Shown piece by piece: positions 17,971 to 27,630 of a stretch of 48,926 nucleotides of DNA (position 1 is its first letter; every line of letters starts with the position of its first letter). This stretch comes from Mycoplasmopsis agassizii. Lineage in GTDB: Bacteria > Bacillota_I > Bacilli_A > Mycoplasmatales > Metamycoplasmataceae. The position numbers and the translations under genes are program-made. The notes beneath the pieces were generated by a model, which worked only from the letters and a program-made list of their open reading frames with translations, had not been told where the DNA came from and ran no database searches. The stretch covers positions 1 through 48,926 of the forward strand of contig NZ_NQNY01000011.1 in NCBI RefSeq assembly GCF_002276225.1, in the 5' to 3' direction.

Positions 17971-18981
17971 TTATTTATCTTTCAAGCCAATTTTTATCAT
18001 TAATTGATTAAGATAAAAACTTGCTCTTTCCTTTGCTTGTTTTGCTCCATTCTCTAAAATACGATCAACATCTTTTAAAGATTCGTGATATTTAGTTTGG
18101 ATAATTGTTAAAAAGTTTACAACAATTTCTGCAGTCTCATCTTTTAAATTTTTATAGTTTTTATTTTCAAAATGTTTTTCTAATTCTTCAATTGTACGAT
18201 TAGATAAAACAGCATTAATTGTTAGTAAATTACTTACTCCTGGTTTATCTTTTGAAAAGTAAATTTTATTTTCACTATCAGTTAAAGCAGATAAGATTTT
18301 TTTTCTTGCTTCTTCAGGTTTATCTAATAGAAAAATAGTTTCTTTTTTATTTAAAGATGACTTTGACATTTTCTTATCAGGGCTAAGAAGAGACATAATT
18401 TTTTGCCCTTCTTTAACTAAAGAAATTTCAGGAATTGTAAATTTAGTTTTATATTTATTATTAATTTTTTTAGCTAAATTTTGCGTAAGTTCTAGGTGTT
18501 GTTTTTGATCAATTCCTACTGGCACAAAATCAGGATTATAAAGTAAAATGTCACCTGCCATTAAGACTGGATAAATCAATAAACCAGTTGGAATACTGCT
18601 TGTGCCATTAGCAATTTTTACCCCTTGACTTTTATCTTTAAATTGTGTCATTCGAGATAGTTCGCCGATTGTTGTTTGGTTTAAAAGTAATCACTGCATT
18701 AAAGCATGTTCAGAAACATCGCTTTGTTTAAAGATTACAACTTTTTCAGGATCAAGTCCACAAGCTAAATATAAGGCAGTGATGTTGCGGATATTGTTTC
18801 TTAATTCTTCAGGTTTAACTTCTCCAGTTAAGGCATGTAGATCAGCGACAAAGATATACATTTTTGAATTATCCTGATAATTCAAAAAGTTCTTAATAGC
18901 GCCAATATAATTTCCTAAAGTCAAGTTACCAGTAGCAGTAATTCCACTTACTGCAATCTTTTTCTTAATCGCTTCGTTCAT
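17971..18981 (-). CDS. trpS: Tryptophan--tRNA ligase
   Basis: Charges tRNA-Trp, 336 aa. Class I signatures: TGNLTLGN at 17-24 (HIGH equivalent) and KMSKS at 204-208. In a code 4 organism the enzyme also serves the tRNA that reads TGA. The codon joining the two open segments (18688-18690) is itself such a TGA. It heads the trpS-thrS-membrane protein unit and appears to start from a leaderless transcript. Confidence 0.95.
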
Positions 18982-18988
18982 AAATTAA

Positions 18989-18994
18989 ATTATA
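18989..18994 (-). promoter_or_regulatory. -10 box for leaderless trpS
   Basis: TATAAT followed by exactly 7 nt (TTAATTT) and the ATG of trpS, with no Shine-Dalgarno sequence. Confidence 0.65.
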
Positions 18995-19171
18995 TAAGAT
19001 TTTTACCGTTCTTTCTTAGTGTTTTTAAATTGATGTTTATCAATTTAAAAAGGTATTTTTTGCTTTTAAATTAGTTATTAAAATTAAATAAAGTTAATAA
19101 GTATTGAGCCATGATAATAACCATTAATTTGGAATTTTTAAGACTTCTAGGAGTAATATTTAAAAAGTATT

Positions 19172-19203
19172 AATTTTGTTTAAAGAGGTGTTTAAACAAA
19201 ATT
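19172..19203 (+). promoter_or_regulatory. Perfect 13-bp leader hairpin before a lipoprotein gene
   Basis: AATTTTGTTTAAA / TTTAAACAAAATT with loop GAGGTG, 33 nt before the ATG of the 607-aa lipoprotein. No T-run follows on the plus strand, so it is not a plain terminator. A TAATAT box at 19154-19159 would place it inside the leader RNA. The loop resembles a ribosome-binding sequence. Confidence 0.55.
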
Positions 19204-19236
19204 GAGTACAAAAACTAAAACAAGAAAGAGAACAAA

Positions 19237-21060
19237 ATGAAATTATATTTTAAGAAAAAACTGCTATTAGTTACAACTACAGCAGTTACTGCTATTTCAA
19301 CAGCTGCAATTGCTTGTACAGCAATTACTCCAAAAGAAAAAACTCCAGATGTTGATAAACCTTCTAAACCTGTAGAAAAACCAAAAGATGTAGGTGATAA
19401 ACCTAAACAGGTCGATGGTAAAGAAGTTGATAAACCATCTGATACCAAAAAGGTAGATCAACCTAAAGATAAACCTAGCGAAGTCAAAGATACTCAAAAG
19501 TCTAAGCAGGGTGATGCTACAACTAAATCTGAAAAACCTAAACAAGGTGATGGTACAACTAAATTTGAAAAGCCTAGAACTAATCCAGATAAACCTGTAT
19601 CAAGAACTATCTCAATTGACACTAAGAAATTAGAAGAAATTGCTGCTAAATTAAGGGTAGGAAATTATCAAAGTACTTACCCAGGTCAAGGCGATAATCC
19701 TAAATTAGGTAATGCTGAACAGTCAATTGAAGGTGTTACAAGAATTTATTCTAGACCCAATCACCGTTTTTCAGTTGCTGATCGTTTAACTAAAAATTTT
19801 ACTGAAGATTTAGGACAAGCCAAAATCACTAAAATCAAGTTGAGTCTAAATAAGAACAAAAGTTCAATTGATGTTGTTGCGACATTAAAACTTAATGAAG
19901 CAATTAAAGAAAATGTTACTTGAACAATGCACAACTTAGCAAGAGTGGCTACTCAAGCAGAACTTACTCAACTTGCAGAAGTGCTTGGTAAGTTGGAAAT
20001 TAATGCCCAATACGCAATAAGAGATATAAAAGCAAAAAAACATCTTAACCTTGGTGTTTACTCTGTATTTAAAAAATGGGTCGAAGAAAATAATAAAGAT
20101 AATTACTTAATTTTTCTACATAAATTATTTGATGCAGAAAAAGAAAGAAAAACTCCTAAAGAAGTTCAAGATATTGCTAATCAATATCTTGATAATTATC
20201 AAAATAAGATGACTTTCAGTAACTGAAAACCTGATGAAACTGAAGAAAATTTCACTGTGGATGTCACTTTAAGTAATGCTAGTGATCCCACAATAAAAGC
20301 TACAACTACTCTGCGTTTTGTTAAGTTTGATGGTAAGGAAAGTTATAAAAAAATTCTAGATTTAGAAAAAGAGTTAAACGCTGAACCATCTTATTCACCT
20401 AATCCAGCATGGAATGAATATCAAACAACCTTGTCAGCTTTTTACAAGTTATATAAGGATAATGTTGCTAAAATCAGAAATAGTACTCCACAAGGCACTT
20501 ATAGTAAATTTAAACCACTTATAGAATTAATGTTTGAGCCCAAATTAATTGAAAAATTAAAAGATTTTGAAGTTCTTAACACTTATATAACTCCATCTAA
20601 AGATGGAACAGAATTGCGTTTTGCATTGTTGATAGTTATACCAGAACCTAAAAAAACTGCATTCATTCAGGTTGACTTAAAAGTGGCTAATCTTAAACCA
20701 AATCTTGAATCTAACAAAGAAAATTTAGATTTTCTTGCAAGCGATATTAATGATAAAACTTATAAGTGAGCAAGAAAAGAAAAATCACTTGCAGATCTTA
20801 AAAAGAATTTTGATAAAATTTACAAAAAAGATAAAAATGGGCTCGTACCATTAGATAGACTATTTGATAATTTAATAATTACAGGTCTTGATAGTAGATC
20901 ATTCGCTCTAGTTTCAAAACTATCTCATGCTGTCCAAGATTTAACATCAAAAGTGAATGAAACTGAGAATTATTTAGAAGTTACTTTCAAAATTGGTGGC
21001 AAAGATAACTCAAAAACAGAGGTTTTTAGCACTCCAGTCACTCTAAAAATTACACTTTAA
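19237..21060 (+). CDS. Large lipoprotein with repetitive lysine/proline linker
   Basis: 607 aa surface lipoprotein with TGA as Trp at three positions. Signal sequence residues 1-26, lipobox AAIAC with Cys27. Residues 30-125 are a low-complexity linker of K, P, D, T and Q with short repeats (DKPSKPVEKPKD, QGD-TTK-EKPK). Residues 130-607 form the folded part, probably with two related halves, each beginning after a beta-rich stretch ending in WTMHNL or NWKPDETEENF. The function is unknown; such proteins are adhesins or antigens in other mycoplasmas. It is transcribed toward another lipoprotein gene, with two terminators in between. Confidence 0.85.
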
Positions 21061-21083
21061 TTCAATAAAAAATTAAAAATTTT

Positions 21084-21114
21084 CCTTGTTCACAAATAAA
21101 TGAACAAGGTTTTT
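21084..21114 (+). terminator. Terminator of the 607-aa lipoprotein gene
   Basis: CCTTGTTCA / TGAACAAGG, 7-nt loop, then TTTTT. Confidence 0.9.
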
Positions 21115-21118
21115 AATA

Positions 21119-21144
21119 CAAAAAAACTGGTTTTCACCAGTTTT
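21119..21144 (-). terminator. Terminator of the frameshifted lipoprotein gene
   Basis: AAAACTGGT / ACCAGTTTT with a 4-nt loop, followed by T7 on the minus strand, right after the stop at 21146. Confidence 0.85.
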
Positions 21145-21145
21145 C

Positions 21146-22464
21146 TTAATCAAATTTTTTAAAACCAAAAAGAAGAATTTCTACAGATGTAGAAAATTTT
21201 AATTTGCTAATTGATTTTTTAGGAAGTTTGAAAAATAAGGTGCTTCCTCTATATGCAAAATTATTATGGTTATTAAATTTAGTTATATCTTTTTCATAAG
21301 TGACAAGATCATAAGTTTGTGGAACAACTATATCAGGTACTTTTACAGCAGATTTATAAACTTTAAAGTTTGCATTATTAAAATCTAAACTAGTATAAAA
21401 AGAGTTTTCAATAAACTCATCAAAAAGTTGAAATTGGTTTTGATATTTATCAGCAACTAATAAAAGCAAGTCATTATCTTTGAAAAATTCCTCGCTATAT
21501 TCTTCGAGTAGTTGTTTCTTAACTGTTTCAGAAAAATCTTTTTGATAGTCTTTTTTGTAGCCTTCAATAAAACTATTTAATAGTGTTTCAAATTCAGATT
21601 TTTCTTTAATATGTGTTGCTGTAAAGTAACTTTTTGTTTCAGGACCATCTTCAGTTTTAAACCATTTTAAGGCCGAAGTTTCTGTATTCAGGTGCAAGTT
21701 TTGTGAAAGTGCTGAATTAATTTTTAAGTTTCTTTTTTCTATAGGAGTTGGTTCTGAATAATTATAAAGTTGTTTTTTGACTTGATAGCCATCACCATTA
21801 ATATTAAAATCTTTTTTGTTTAACGAATAAACAATTCCGTAATTTTCTACATGTTGATGTTCTTGAAGTGATTTATAATATCGAAAATTTTTATAAGAAT
21901 ATGTAAGGGTTATATCTTTACCTTTAACTTCAAGATTGTTTAAATTAACAATCTCACCAGCTTTTTCTCTAAAGTCTTCTTCATCGACAATAACTCTTGC
22001 ACTAGCATTATTTCCATAGTCAAAAATTATGATTTTTTCAGCGAAAAAATCATCTGTGAATTTATCTTTCATGAAAGAAATATATTTGTCTAGTTGTTGA
22101 ATTATATCTATTAAAGGATAGCCTGGAGAACCTGTTTTTGTTCTTTCTTCGTAGTATTTAACAATAGATTTTCTTCAGTTTTGTAAGATTCCAACATCTG
22201 ATTCGAGTTATAAATAATAACAGGTTTAATTCTATCGAGACTTTTATTATAGATAGCAGGATAACCACTACTTTTGAATTCAAAATATTCCACAGTTTTT
22301 GAATCAGGTAATGTATATGTATTAAATTTATCGAAAAGCTCAATATTTACACCAGGTTCATCACCATAAACAACTTTATCACCACAAGCAATCGCAGTAC
22401 CAGAAACTGCTAATAAAGATACAGTTGACAGCGTAAAGATTATTTTTTTCTTAGTAATTTTCAT
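21146..22464 (-). pseudogene. Lipoprotein gene with a frameshift near its start
   Basis: The N-terminal part (22464 to about 22205) encodes a signal peptide with lipobox TAIAC (Cys27) and a mature start of about 60 residues. The frame then drifts into a stop near 22111. The rest of the protein lies in another frame, open from about 22200 (DVGILQNWRKSIVKYYEERTK) through to 21146. Joining them needs one extra base near 22200-22208, giving about 440 aa. An ATG at 22072 could start only a truncated, signal-less product. AAAGGTG precedes the first ATG. Unknown function; either a recent loss, an on/off switch or a base-calling error. Confidence 0.75.
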
Positions 22465-22493
22465 ATAACACCTTTAAAAAATTTTGAATCAAG

Positions 22494-22549
22494 TCTCATG
22501 TTTCTTTGAACAAGTTGGTTAGTTTTAATTAACTAAAAACTACATGAGA
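22494..22549 (-). promoter_or_regulatory. Leader stem-loop before the frameshifted lipoprotein gene
   Basis: TCTCATGT (22494-22501) pairs with ACATGAGA (22542-22549); the enclosed 40 nt can form a second stem around AGTTAATTAAAACT. It ends 30 nt upstream of the start codon. Confidence 0.4.
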
Positions 22550-22681
22550 TAAAAATGAAGCAAGGTTTTTAACACCTATTATGATTATACTTTCTGGTAA
22601 AAGTTTTCTCAATTTATAAAAAACTTATGATCTTTCAAAAAGTAGTGCTTTAAAATATCTAGTTAAAACATCAATTGAAAA

Positions 22682-22704
22682 AAGTTAGCACTCAATGCTA
22701 ACTT
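22682..22704 (-). terminator. Terminator of the sucrose/prs/rsmG operon
   Basis: AAGTTAGCA / TGCTAACTT with a 5-nt loop and TTTTTT following on the minus strand, 26 nt past the rsmG stop. It contains TTAGCACTC but is not a CIRCE site. Confidence 0.85.
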
Positions 22705-22729
22705 ATTTGAAATAAAATTACCCAGTTTT

Positions 22730-23401
22730 TTATAATGGTTGAGTCTTAATTTTGATTCATGCTCTCGGAAAACCAATTGGTTCTGTTCTAGTTTTTCGAT
22801 ATTTAACTAGGTTAATTGTATGATCGCTTTTATTTTCGATGTGCTCAACTTCAGGTGTTAAACCAAAAAAATTAGCTGTGTTTTTTGCTTCACGAATTTC
22901 TTTTTCAACATTTAAACCTTTTAAAAATAAATATTCAGCATTATTTTTTCCAATGTGAATAGTTGCTTCCATCAGTTGTTGCAATGACATCACGGCTCTT
23001 GCTGTAATCAGGTCAAAATAATTAGTTTTAGTTGTATAAGATTCAATTCTTTCCTGCACAATTTCAAAGGGAATATCTATTAAACGTTTAACCTTACTCA
23101 AAAAAATCGCACGCTTTTTTTGAGGTTCAAAAACAGTTAATTTAATAGTGCTATTGGCAATTAAAACAGGAATAATAGGAAAACCTGCACCAGTACCAAT
23201 ATCTGCTACAAGGATGTTTTCAGAGATTTTATTGCGATAAGCAATTAAAGATTGATAAATACCATGCTCTCAAAGTTCATCACCTTTAAAGCCTGTTAAA
23301 TTATAGTGAGCATTATCTTGCTCAATCAGTTTTACATATTCATTCAGTTTTGAAAACTGCTCATTTGTTACCAAATACCGACACTGTTCCTTAAATGTCA
23401 T
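22730..23401 (-). CDS. rsmG: 16S rRNA (guanine527-N7) methyltransferase
   Basis: SAM-dependent methyltransferase acting on 16S rRNA, 223 aa, the family size. The SAM-binding loop DIGTGAGFP is at residues 67-75, followed by VFEPQKKRAIFL and the family stretch DLITARAVMSLQQLME. The start overlaps the prs stop by 11 nt. TGA codons are Trp at two positions, one at 22754-22756 near the C-terminus. Last gene of the operon. In many genomes rsmG lies near oriC or parAB; here it rides with sugar genes. Confidence 0.92.
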
Positions 23402-24368
23402 TTATAACTCCATCTCGTAGTTTTTTATAAATATCTGAAATACTTCTGTTTTCAGTCATTGCCACAATTACTTGTGAAATAAAGTCTGCTAGACTAATAA
23501 TTGTTAATTTTTTGAATTGCTTAAACATTTTTTCTTGTCTGATTGAGTCAGTAATAATTACTTCATCAACTACTTCTGAATTTTCAAAAATTTCAAAACC
23601 TTTTGTAAAAATTCCGTGACTAGCAGCAACAATTATTTTCTTAGCGCCATATTTTTTAAGTGTTTCAGCAGCTTTTATAATAGTTCCGCCAGTATCAATA
23701 ATGTCATCAACGATGACAACATTTTTACCACGTACATCACCAATTAAACCTAGCACTTCAGTTTTATTAATACCTGTACGGCGCTTATCAACGATTGCGA
23801 TTTGAATATCGTTACTAATTAATTCAGCAGTTAATCTTGCTCTAACTGTACCACCATAATCAGGTGAAACAATAGTAAAACGTTCATTTCTACTTGCTAA
23901 CTCAGTTGATAAAACATAGTGAGCTCTTAAGTCATCAACTGGTACATCAAAGAATCCTTGGATGCTAGGATTATGTAAATCCACCGCAACTACTTTTGTC
24001 ACGCCAGCACTTTCTAAAAGATTAGCCACTAACTTTGCAGTAATAGGTTCTCTCCCTTTTGACTTACGATCTTGTCTTGCATATCCAAAGTAAGTAAAAA
24101 TAACCGTAATTGATTTTGCAGAAGCTCTTTTTAATGAGTCGACAAAAATTAATAATTCCATCAAACGATCATTAACGCTTAGTGAAGTTGAAACAACAAT
24201 ATAAACATCTAGATTTCTAACGGTGGTTTTTGATTTTATCAAAACTTCACCATCTGCAAATCTGGTGTATTCAGTTTCTGCTAAATTTGTGTTTAGACAA
24301 CTACATATTTTATTGGCTAAATGTTCAGTTCCTGGTAGGGCAAATAATAAGAAATTTTTATTAGGCAT
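23391..24368 (-). CDS. prs: Ribose-phosphate pyrophosphokinase
   Basis: Makes PRPP from ribose-5-phosphate and ATP for nucleotide salvage. 325 aa without TGA codons. Seen: RFADGE (36-41), the flexible-loop region YARQDRKSKGREPITAKL (96-113) and the PRPP-binding motif VVIVDDIIDTGGTI (217-230). Starts 1 nt after the fructokinase stop and overlaps rsmG by 11 nt. It links ribose import (rbs genes) with nucleotide metabolism. Confidence 0.96.
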   Translation of the reverse strand: MPNKNFLLFALPGTEHLANKICSCLNTNLAETEYTRFADGEVLIKSKTTVRNLDVYIVVSTSLSVNDRLMELLIFVDSLKRASAKSITVIFTYFGYARQDRKSKGREPITAKLVANLLESAGVTKVVAVDLHNPSIQGFFDVPVDDLRAHYVLSTELASRNERFTIVSPDYGGTVRARLTAELISNDIQIAIVDKRRTGINKTEVLGLIGDVRGKNVVIVDDIIDTGGTIIKAAETLKKYGAKKIIVAASHGIFTKGFEIFENSEVVDEVIITDSIRQEKMFKQFKKLTIISLADFISQVIVAMTENRSISDIYKKLRDGVINDI

Positions 24369-24369
24369 G

Positions 24370-25299
24370 TTAGTTTCCTTGGGTTTTTGTATAAGTGTCT
24401 TCGATCTCGTTTAATTCAGGCATTGCTTCTGCTGCACCATCTCTAGTAGTGGTAATTGCTGCAGCAATATTTGCCTTCTTAACAATCTCTTTAATTGATT
24501 CAACTTTGATCTTTTTTAGCTTATCTAAGTTAGGATATTTTTTTAATAATTGAGCAGTCACATTTGCAATAAATGCATCTCCTGCACCAGTTGTATCTAC
24601 TTGATTAATTTTAATTGATTCAATTAAATGAACACCGTTATCTTTGTCAACTATCATGCATCCATCTTTACCTAAAGTAATAAAAATAAGGATGCTATTT
24701 TCAAATGCTAAATTTTTAAATTCATGTTTTTTAGATAAGATATTTGCTTCTTCCTCTGATAGTTTTATAATGTGTGCTTTATTTAAATATGGTAATGCAA
24801 TTTCTTTAAATTTTTCAGGATCATCATTAAATAAAAAGGCACGATAATTAGGATCATAAATTATTATCTTTTTTTGTTCTGTTGCTTTATCTAAATATTG
24901 TTTGTAAACTTTAGCACTCTTTTCTGTTGCAACAGAAGTTGCTGAAGATAAAAATAGGACATCGAAATTTTCGTTAACAAATTCTAAATCTTCATCCGCT
25001 CCTCTTTCAAATAAAAATGATCTTTCACCATTATCTGCAAGAGTTTTAATTGCAATAGTTGTTGGTTTTTCAATAGTCTTTAAATATGTTTTTTTAATAT
25101 TATTTTTGTCAGCAAAATCATTTATTAATTTTCCATATTTATCATTACCGACTGAGCCTATAAAAAAAGTTTCTAGATAATCATATCTACTTAAAGCATG
25201 AGCAACATTAAAGGTTGCACCACCAATGCTATTAATTTCACGATCTGATTTTCTAATCTGATCAATTAAGGCTTCACCTGGTAAAAAAATTTTAATCAT
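24370..25299 (-). CDS. scrK: Fructokinase (PfkB family)
   Basis: Phosphorylates the fructose released from sucrose-6-phosphate. 309 aa. N-terminal GEALIDQI and GGATFNVA, then DTTGAGDAF with the catalytic Asp near residue 235. No TGA codon. Its ATG shares one base with the stop of the hydrolase gene (TAATG), so the two are translationally coupled, and this context decides fructose over other PfkB substrates. Confidence 0.88.
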   Translation of the reverse strand: MIKIFLPGEALIDQIRKSDREINSIGGATFNVAHALSRYDYLETFFIGSVGNDKYGKLINDFADKNNIKKTYLKTIEKPTTIAIKTLADNGERSFLFERGADEDLEFVNENFDVLFLSSATSVATEKSAKVYKQYLDKATEQKKIIIYDPNYRAFLFNDDPEKFKEIALPYLNKAHIIKLSEEEANILSKKHEFKNLAFENSILIFITLGKDGCMIVDKDNGVHLIESIKINQVDTTGAGDAFIANVTAQLLKKYPNLDKLKKIKVESIKEIVKKANIAAAITTTRDGAAEAMPELNEIEDTYTKTQGN

Positions 25300-26789
25300 T
25301 ATTTGACCTCTATCTTTGGTATTTCAAAAACTAAATTTGTTTTTATATTTTTAGTTTTTATATATAAATCTCCACTTATAAAATATTTACTGCTAAATGA
25401 ATATTCACCATCATTTATAAATATTTCAATCAATGAATTATCTAAAAAAATTTCTAATTTATCTATACGCAAATTACGTATTTTTCGAGTGTTTGAGAAG
25501 TTTTCCCCGTGTAAATAAGACATCTTTGATTTATCAATTTCAAAATCATTATTTTGATATTTAATTTCAAATTTTTCATCTTTTTCATTACATAAAATAA
25601 TTTCAAAATTATTTTTTATTTCAAATTCTAGGAACATATTTCTGAAAGGTAATTCAGTTTTTATATTTTCGTCTAAAATCAAATTTAATTTTTTCAAATT
25701 ATCATAATAAGGTTTTGCCACTTTTGAATAAACATAATTATCTTTTAAGGAAAGTACTCTTGGTAAGGATAAATTATGTGCTCACATATGTTCAAAGGTT
25801 GCGTACTGTTCAGTATCAGGCATTCCTAATCAAGCAAAAAGCATTTTTGTTTTTTCATTAGGAGCAACAATTTGTGAAGCATAAAAATCAAAACCATAAT
25901 CTATAATTTGATAGTTATTTACCTCAAAAATATTATTTTCAAAATCATATTTTCCATTTAAAAAGACATTTACATGTGGAGATAAATTAATGTCATGATT
26001 TTCTCTAAAATATTTTTTTCCTTGAGTTGAAACTAAAAGTGAAAAATAATTTTCATTTCATCTAATCATGTCTGGACACTCAAACATGTAAACATCTTGA
26101 GTGTCAAAATTTCCAATTTTCATTACTGATTTAAACGAAAAATTTTTGTCAGGAAATGATGATTCATAAACACCAATATGACCCTTTAAATTAGTATCCT
26201 GAACACCTAAAAACAAATAATATTTTTTTCCATGTTTGAAAACTTTTGGATCTCTAAAATGACGTGTAAATTTAGATTTGTCAGTTTCAAATAACCTATT
26301 TCTATTTACTATTTTTGCATCAACTAATTCTCCAACTCATATTGATGAATTATCATCTTCATCTTCAGTTGTTTTTTTAAAATTACCTGTTCAGTAAATG
26401 TAAGTTTTTTGATCATCATCAAGTAGGGCACCCCCTGAATATAAGCCATTTCTTTCATCATGTTTTTCAATTTCTAAACCTAGTTTTTTATCTTCAAAAC
26501 TTAATAAGTTTTCGCTAGTATATAGACCTCATTTTTTGACATGATGAAGTGGTAAATAGGGGCTTCATTGATAAAAAATAAAGTATTTTCCATCTTTGTA
26601 AACTAACCCATTTGGGTCGTTTATTAAGCCTGAATGCGCAGATAAATGCACAACATTAAAGTAAGGATCTTTACGGGCAAGTAAATGCTTTTGCTTGATT
26701 TCCTCTAGGTTATTAGAATTTCTTTTAAAATAAGAATTTGCTTTTTCTTTCATTCAAGAAGCAAATAAATTCTGATCATGTGGTTTCAT
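25299..26789 (-). CDS. sacA: Sucrose-6-phosphate hydrolase (GH32)
   Basis: Splits sucrose-6-phosphate into glucose-6-phosphate and fructose in the cytoplasm. 496 aa with many TGA codons as Trp. GH32 active-site signatures: NDPNG (57-61) with the nucleophile Asp58, RDP with Asp180, and ECPD with the acid/base Glu237. The C-terminal 120 residues form the usual beta-sandwich. No signal peptide, consistent with a PTS-imported substrate. TATAAT stands about 13 nt before the ATG at 26789. First gene of sacA-scrK-prs-rsmG. Confidence 0.93.
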
Positions 26790-26947
26790 ATTTATGTTAA
26801 TTATTATATGTAATTTTTTAAACTGTTAATGATTTTATTAAATTAATATTTAAGAAGTTTAGAATTTATTCCAAAACTGATTTTGAATAGTGTTTTAGGT
26901 TTTTTTGGTTTTTTAAATGCTACACATATTTGAACCTAAAATTAGTG

Positions 26948-26953
26948 TATAAT
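26948..26953 (+). promoter_or_regulatory. -10 box of the coiled-coil repeat gene
   Basis: GTGTATAATTAAATTAATA repeats the promoter sequence before the 12214 gene; here a ribosome site (GGAG, 26978-26981) and a GTG start follow. Confidence 0.55.
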
Positions 26954-26986
26954 TAAATTAATAAAAAAACTTACGCAGGAGAATTA

Positions 26987-27583
26987 GTGAAATACGACAA
27001 AGATTTTAGGACATCTAAGCAAGCAAGCAAAAAAGTTGAAGAATTGTTCATTGAATACCAAAATATAAAGATTAATTGTTTTCCAAATGATGAACATCTA
27101 AAATTTTGTACAATATCATCGAATGAATATAAAGAAGGTGATATAGATAGAACTGGAGGAAAAGTGAAAGTAGAAGATTTAGCAAAAATTTTAATTGCGT
27201 TCCAAGCAGAGCAAAGAGAGTTTAATAAACAAGTTGTTGGCTTTATAGGTGAACAAAAGCAATTCAACGAAAAAGTAGAAGCTTTTATGGTGGAGCAACA
27301 AAAAACTAATGCCGAACAAAAGCAATTCAATAAAAAAGTTGAAGCTTTCATGGAAGAGCAAAAACAAACTAATGCTGAACAAAAACAATTCAATAAAAAA
27401 GTAGAAGCTTTCATGGAAGAACAAAAACAAACTAATGCTGAACAAAAACAATTTAACAATAAAGTTGAAAACTTTATGGAAAATCAGATCAAATTCAACG
27501 AGCGCATTGAAAAAGATGTTAAACGCATCGATGAAGATGTTAAAAAGATCCACAAGGTTTTAGACAAAAACAATATTAGATAG
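26987..27583 (+). CDS. Coiled-coil protein with 21-residue repeats, unknown
   Basis: 198 aa, GTG start chosen for GGAG upstream. The N-terminal 65 residues form a head (KQASKKVEELFIEYQ, NDEHLKFCTISSNEY). Then comes a coiled coil with four 21-residue repeats of the type NAEQKQFNKKVEAFMEEQKQT at 87-170. Twenty-one residues are exactly three heptads, so copies can be added or lost without breaking the coil. The tail (ERIEKDVKRIDEDVKKIHKVL) is again heptad-like. No signal or membrane segment. The layout resembles the gene at 12214. It splits the sucrose PTS from the sucrose hydrolase operon. Role unknown. Confidence 0.8.
   Translation: MKYDKDFRTSKQASKKVEELFIEYQNIKINCFPNDEHLKFCTISSNEYKEGDIDRTGGKVKVEDLAKILIAFQAEQREFNKQVVGFIGEQKQFNEKVEAFMVEQQKTNAEQKQFNKKVEAFMEEQKQTNAEQKQFNKKVEAFMEEQKQTNAEQKQFNNKVENFMENQIKFNERIEKDVKRIDEDVKKIHKVLDKNNIR
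27245..27496 (+). repeat. Four tandem 63-nt repeats inside the coiled-coil gene
   Basis: Units begin near 27245, 27308, 27371 and 27434. The second and third are nearly identical at DNA level; the first and fourth are diverged. The unit length is a multiple of three and of a heptad. Confidence 0.8.
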
Positions 27584-27598
27584 TTTAAAGGATTAAAA

Positions 27599-27625
27599 AA
27601 TATTCGCTTGCTGGCGAATATTTTT
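27599..27625. terminator. Bidirectional terminator between the repeat gene and the PTS gene
   Basis: AATATTCGC / GCGAATATT, 6-nt loop, A-run before and T-run after, so it serves both converging genes. Confidence 0.85.
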
Positions 27626-27630
27626 ATTGT

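Noticed and set aside
22682-22704. TTAGCACTC-like sequence as a second CIRCE site
   Set aside because: The spacer is wrong (arms separated by about 5 nt) and a T-run follows; it is the terminator after rsmG.
26971-27553. Minus-strand open frames rich in Phe, Leu, Cys and Ser repeats
   Set aside because: Antisense translation of the 63-nt repeats; the plus-strand reading has a promoter, ribosome site and terminator.
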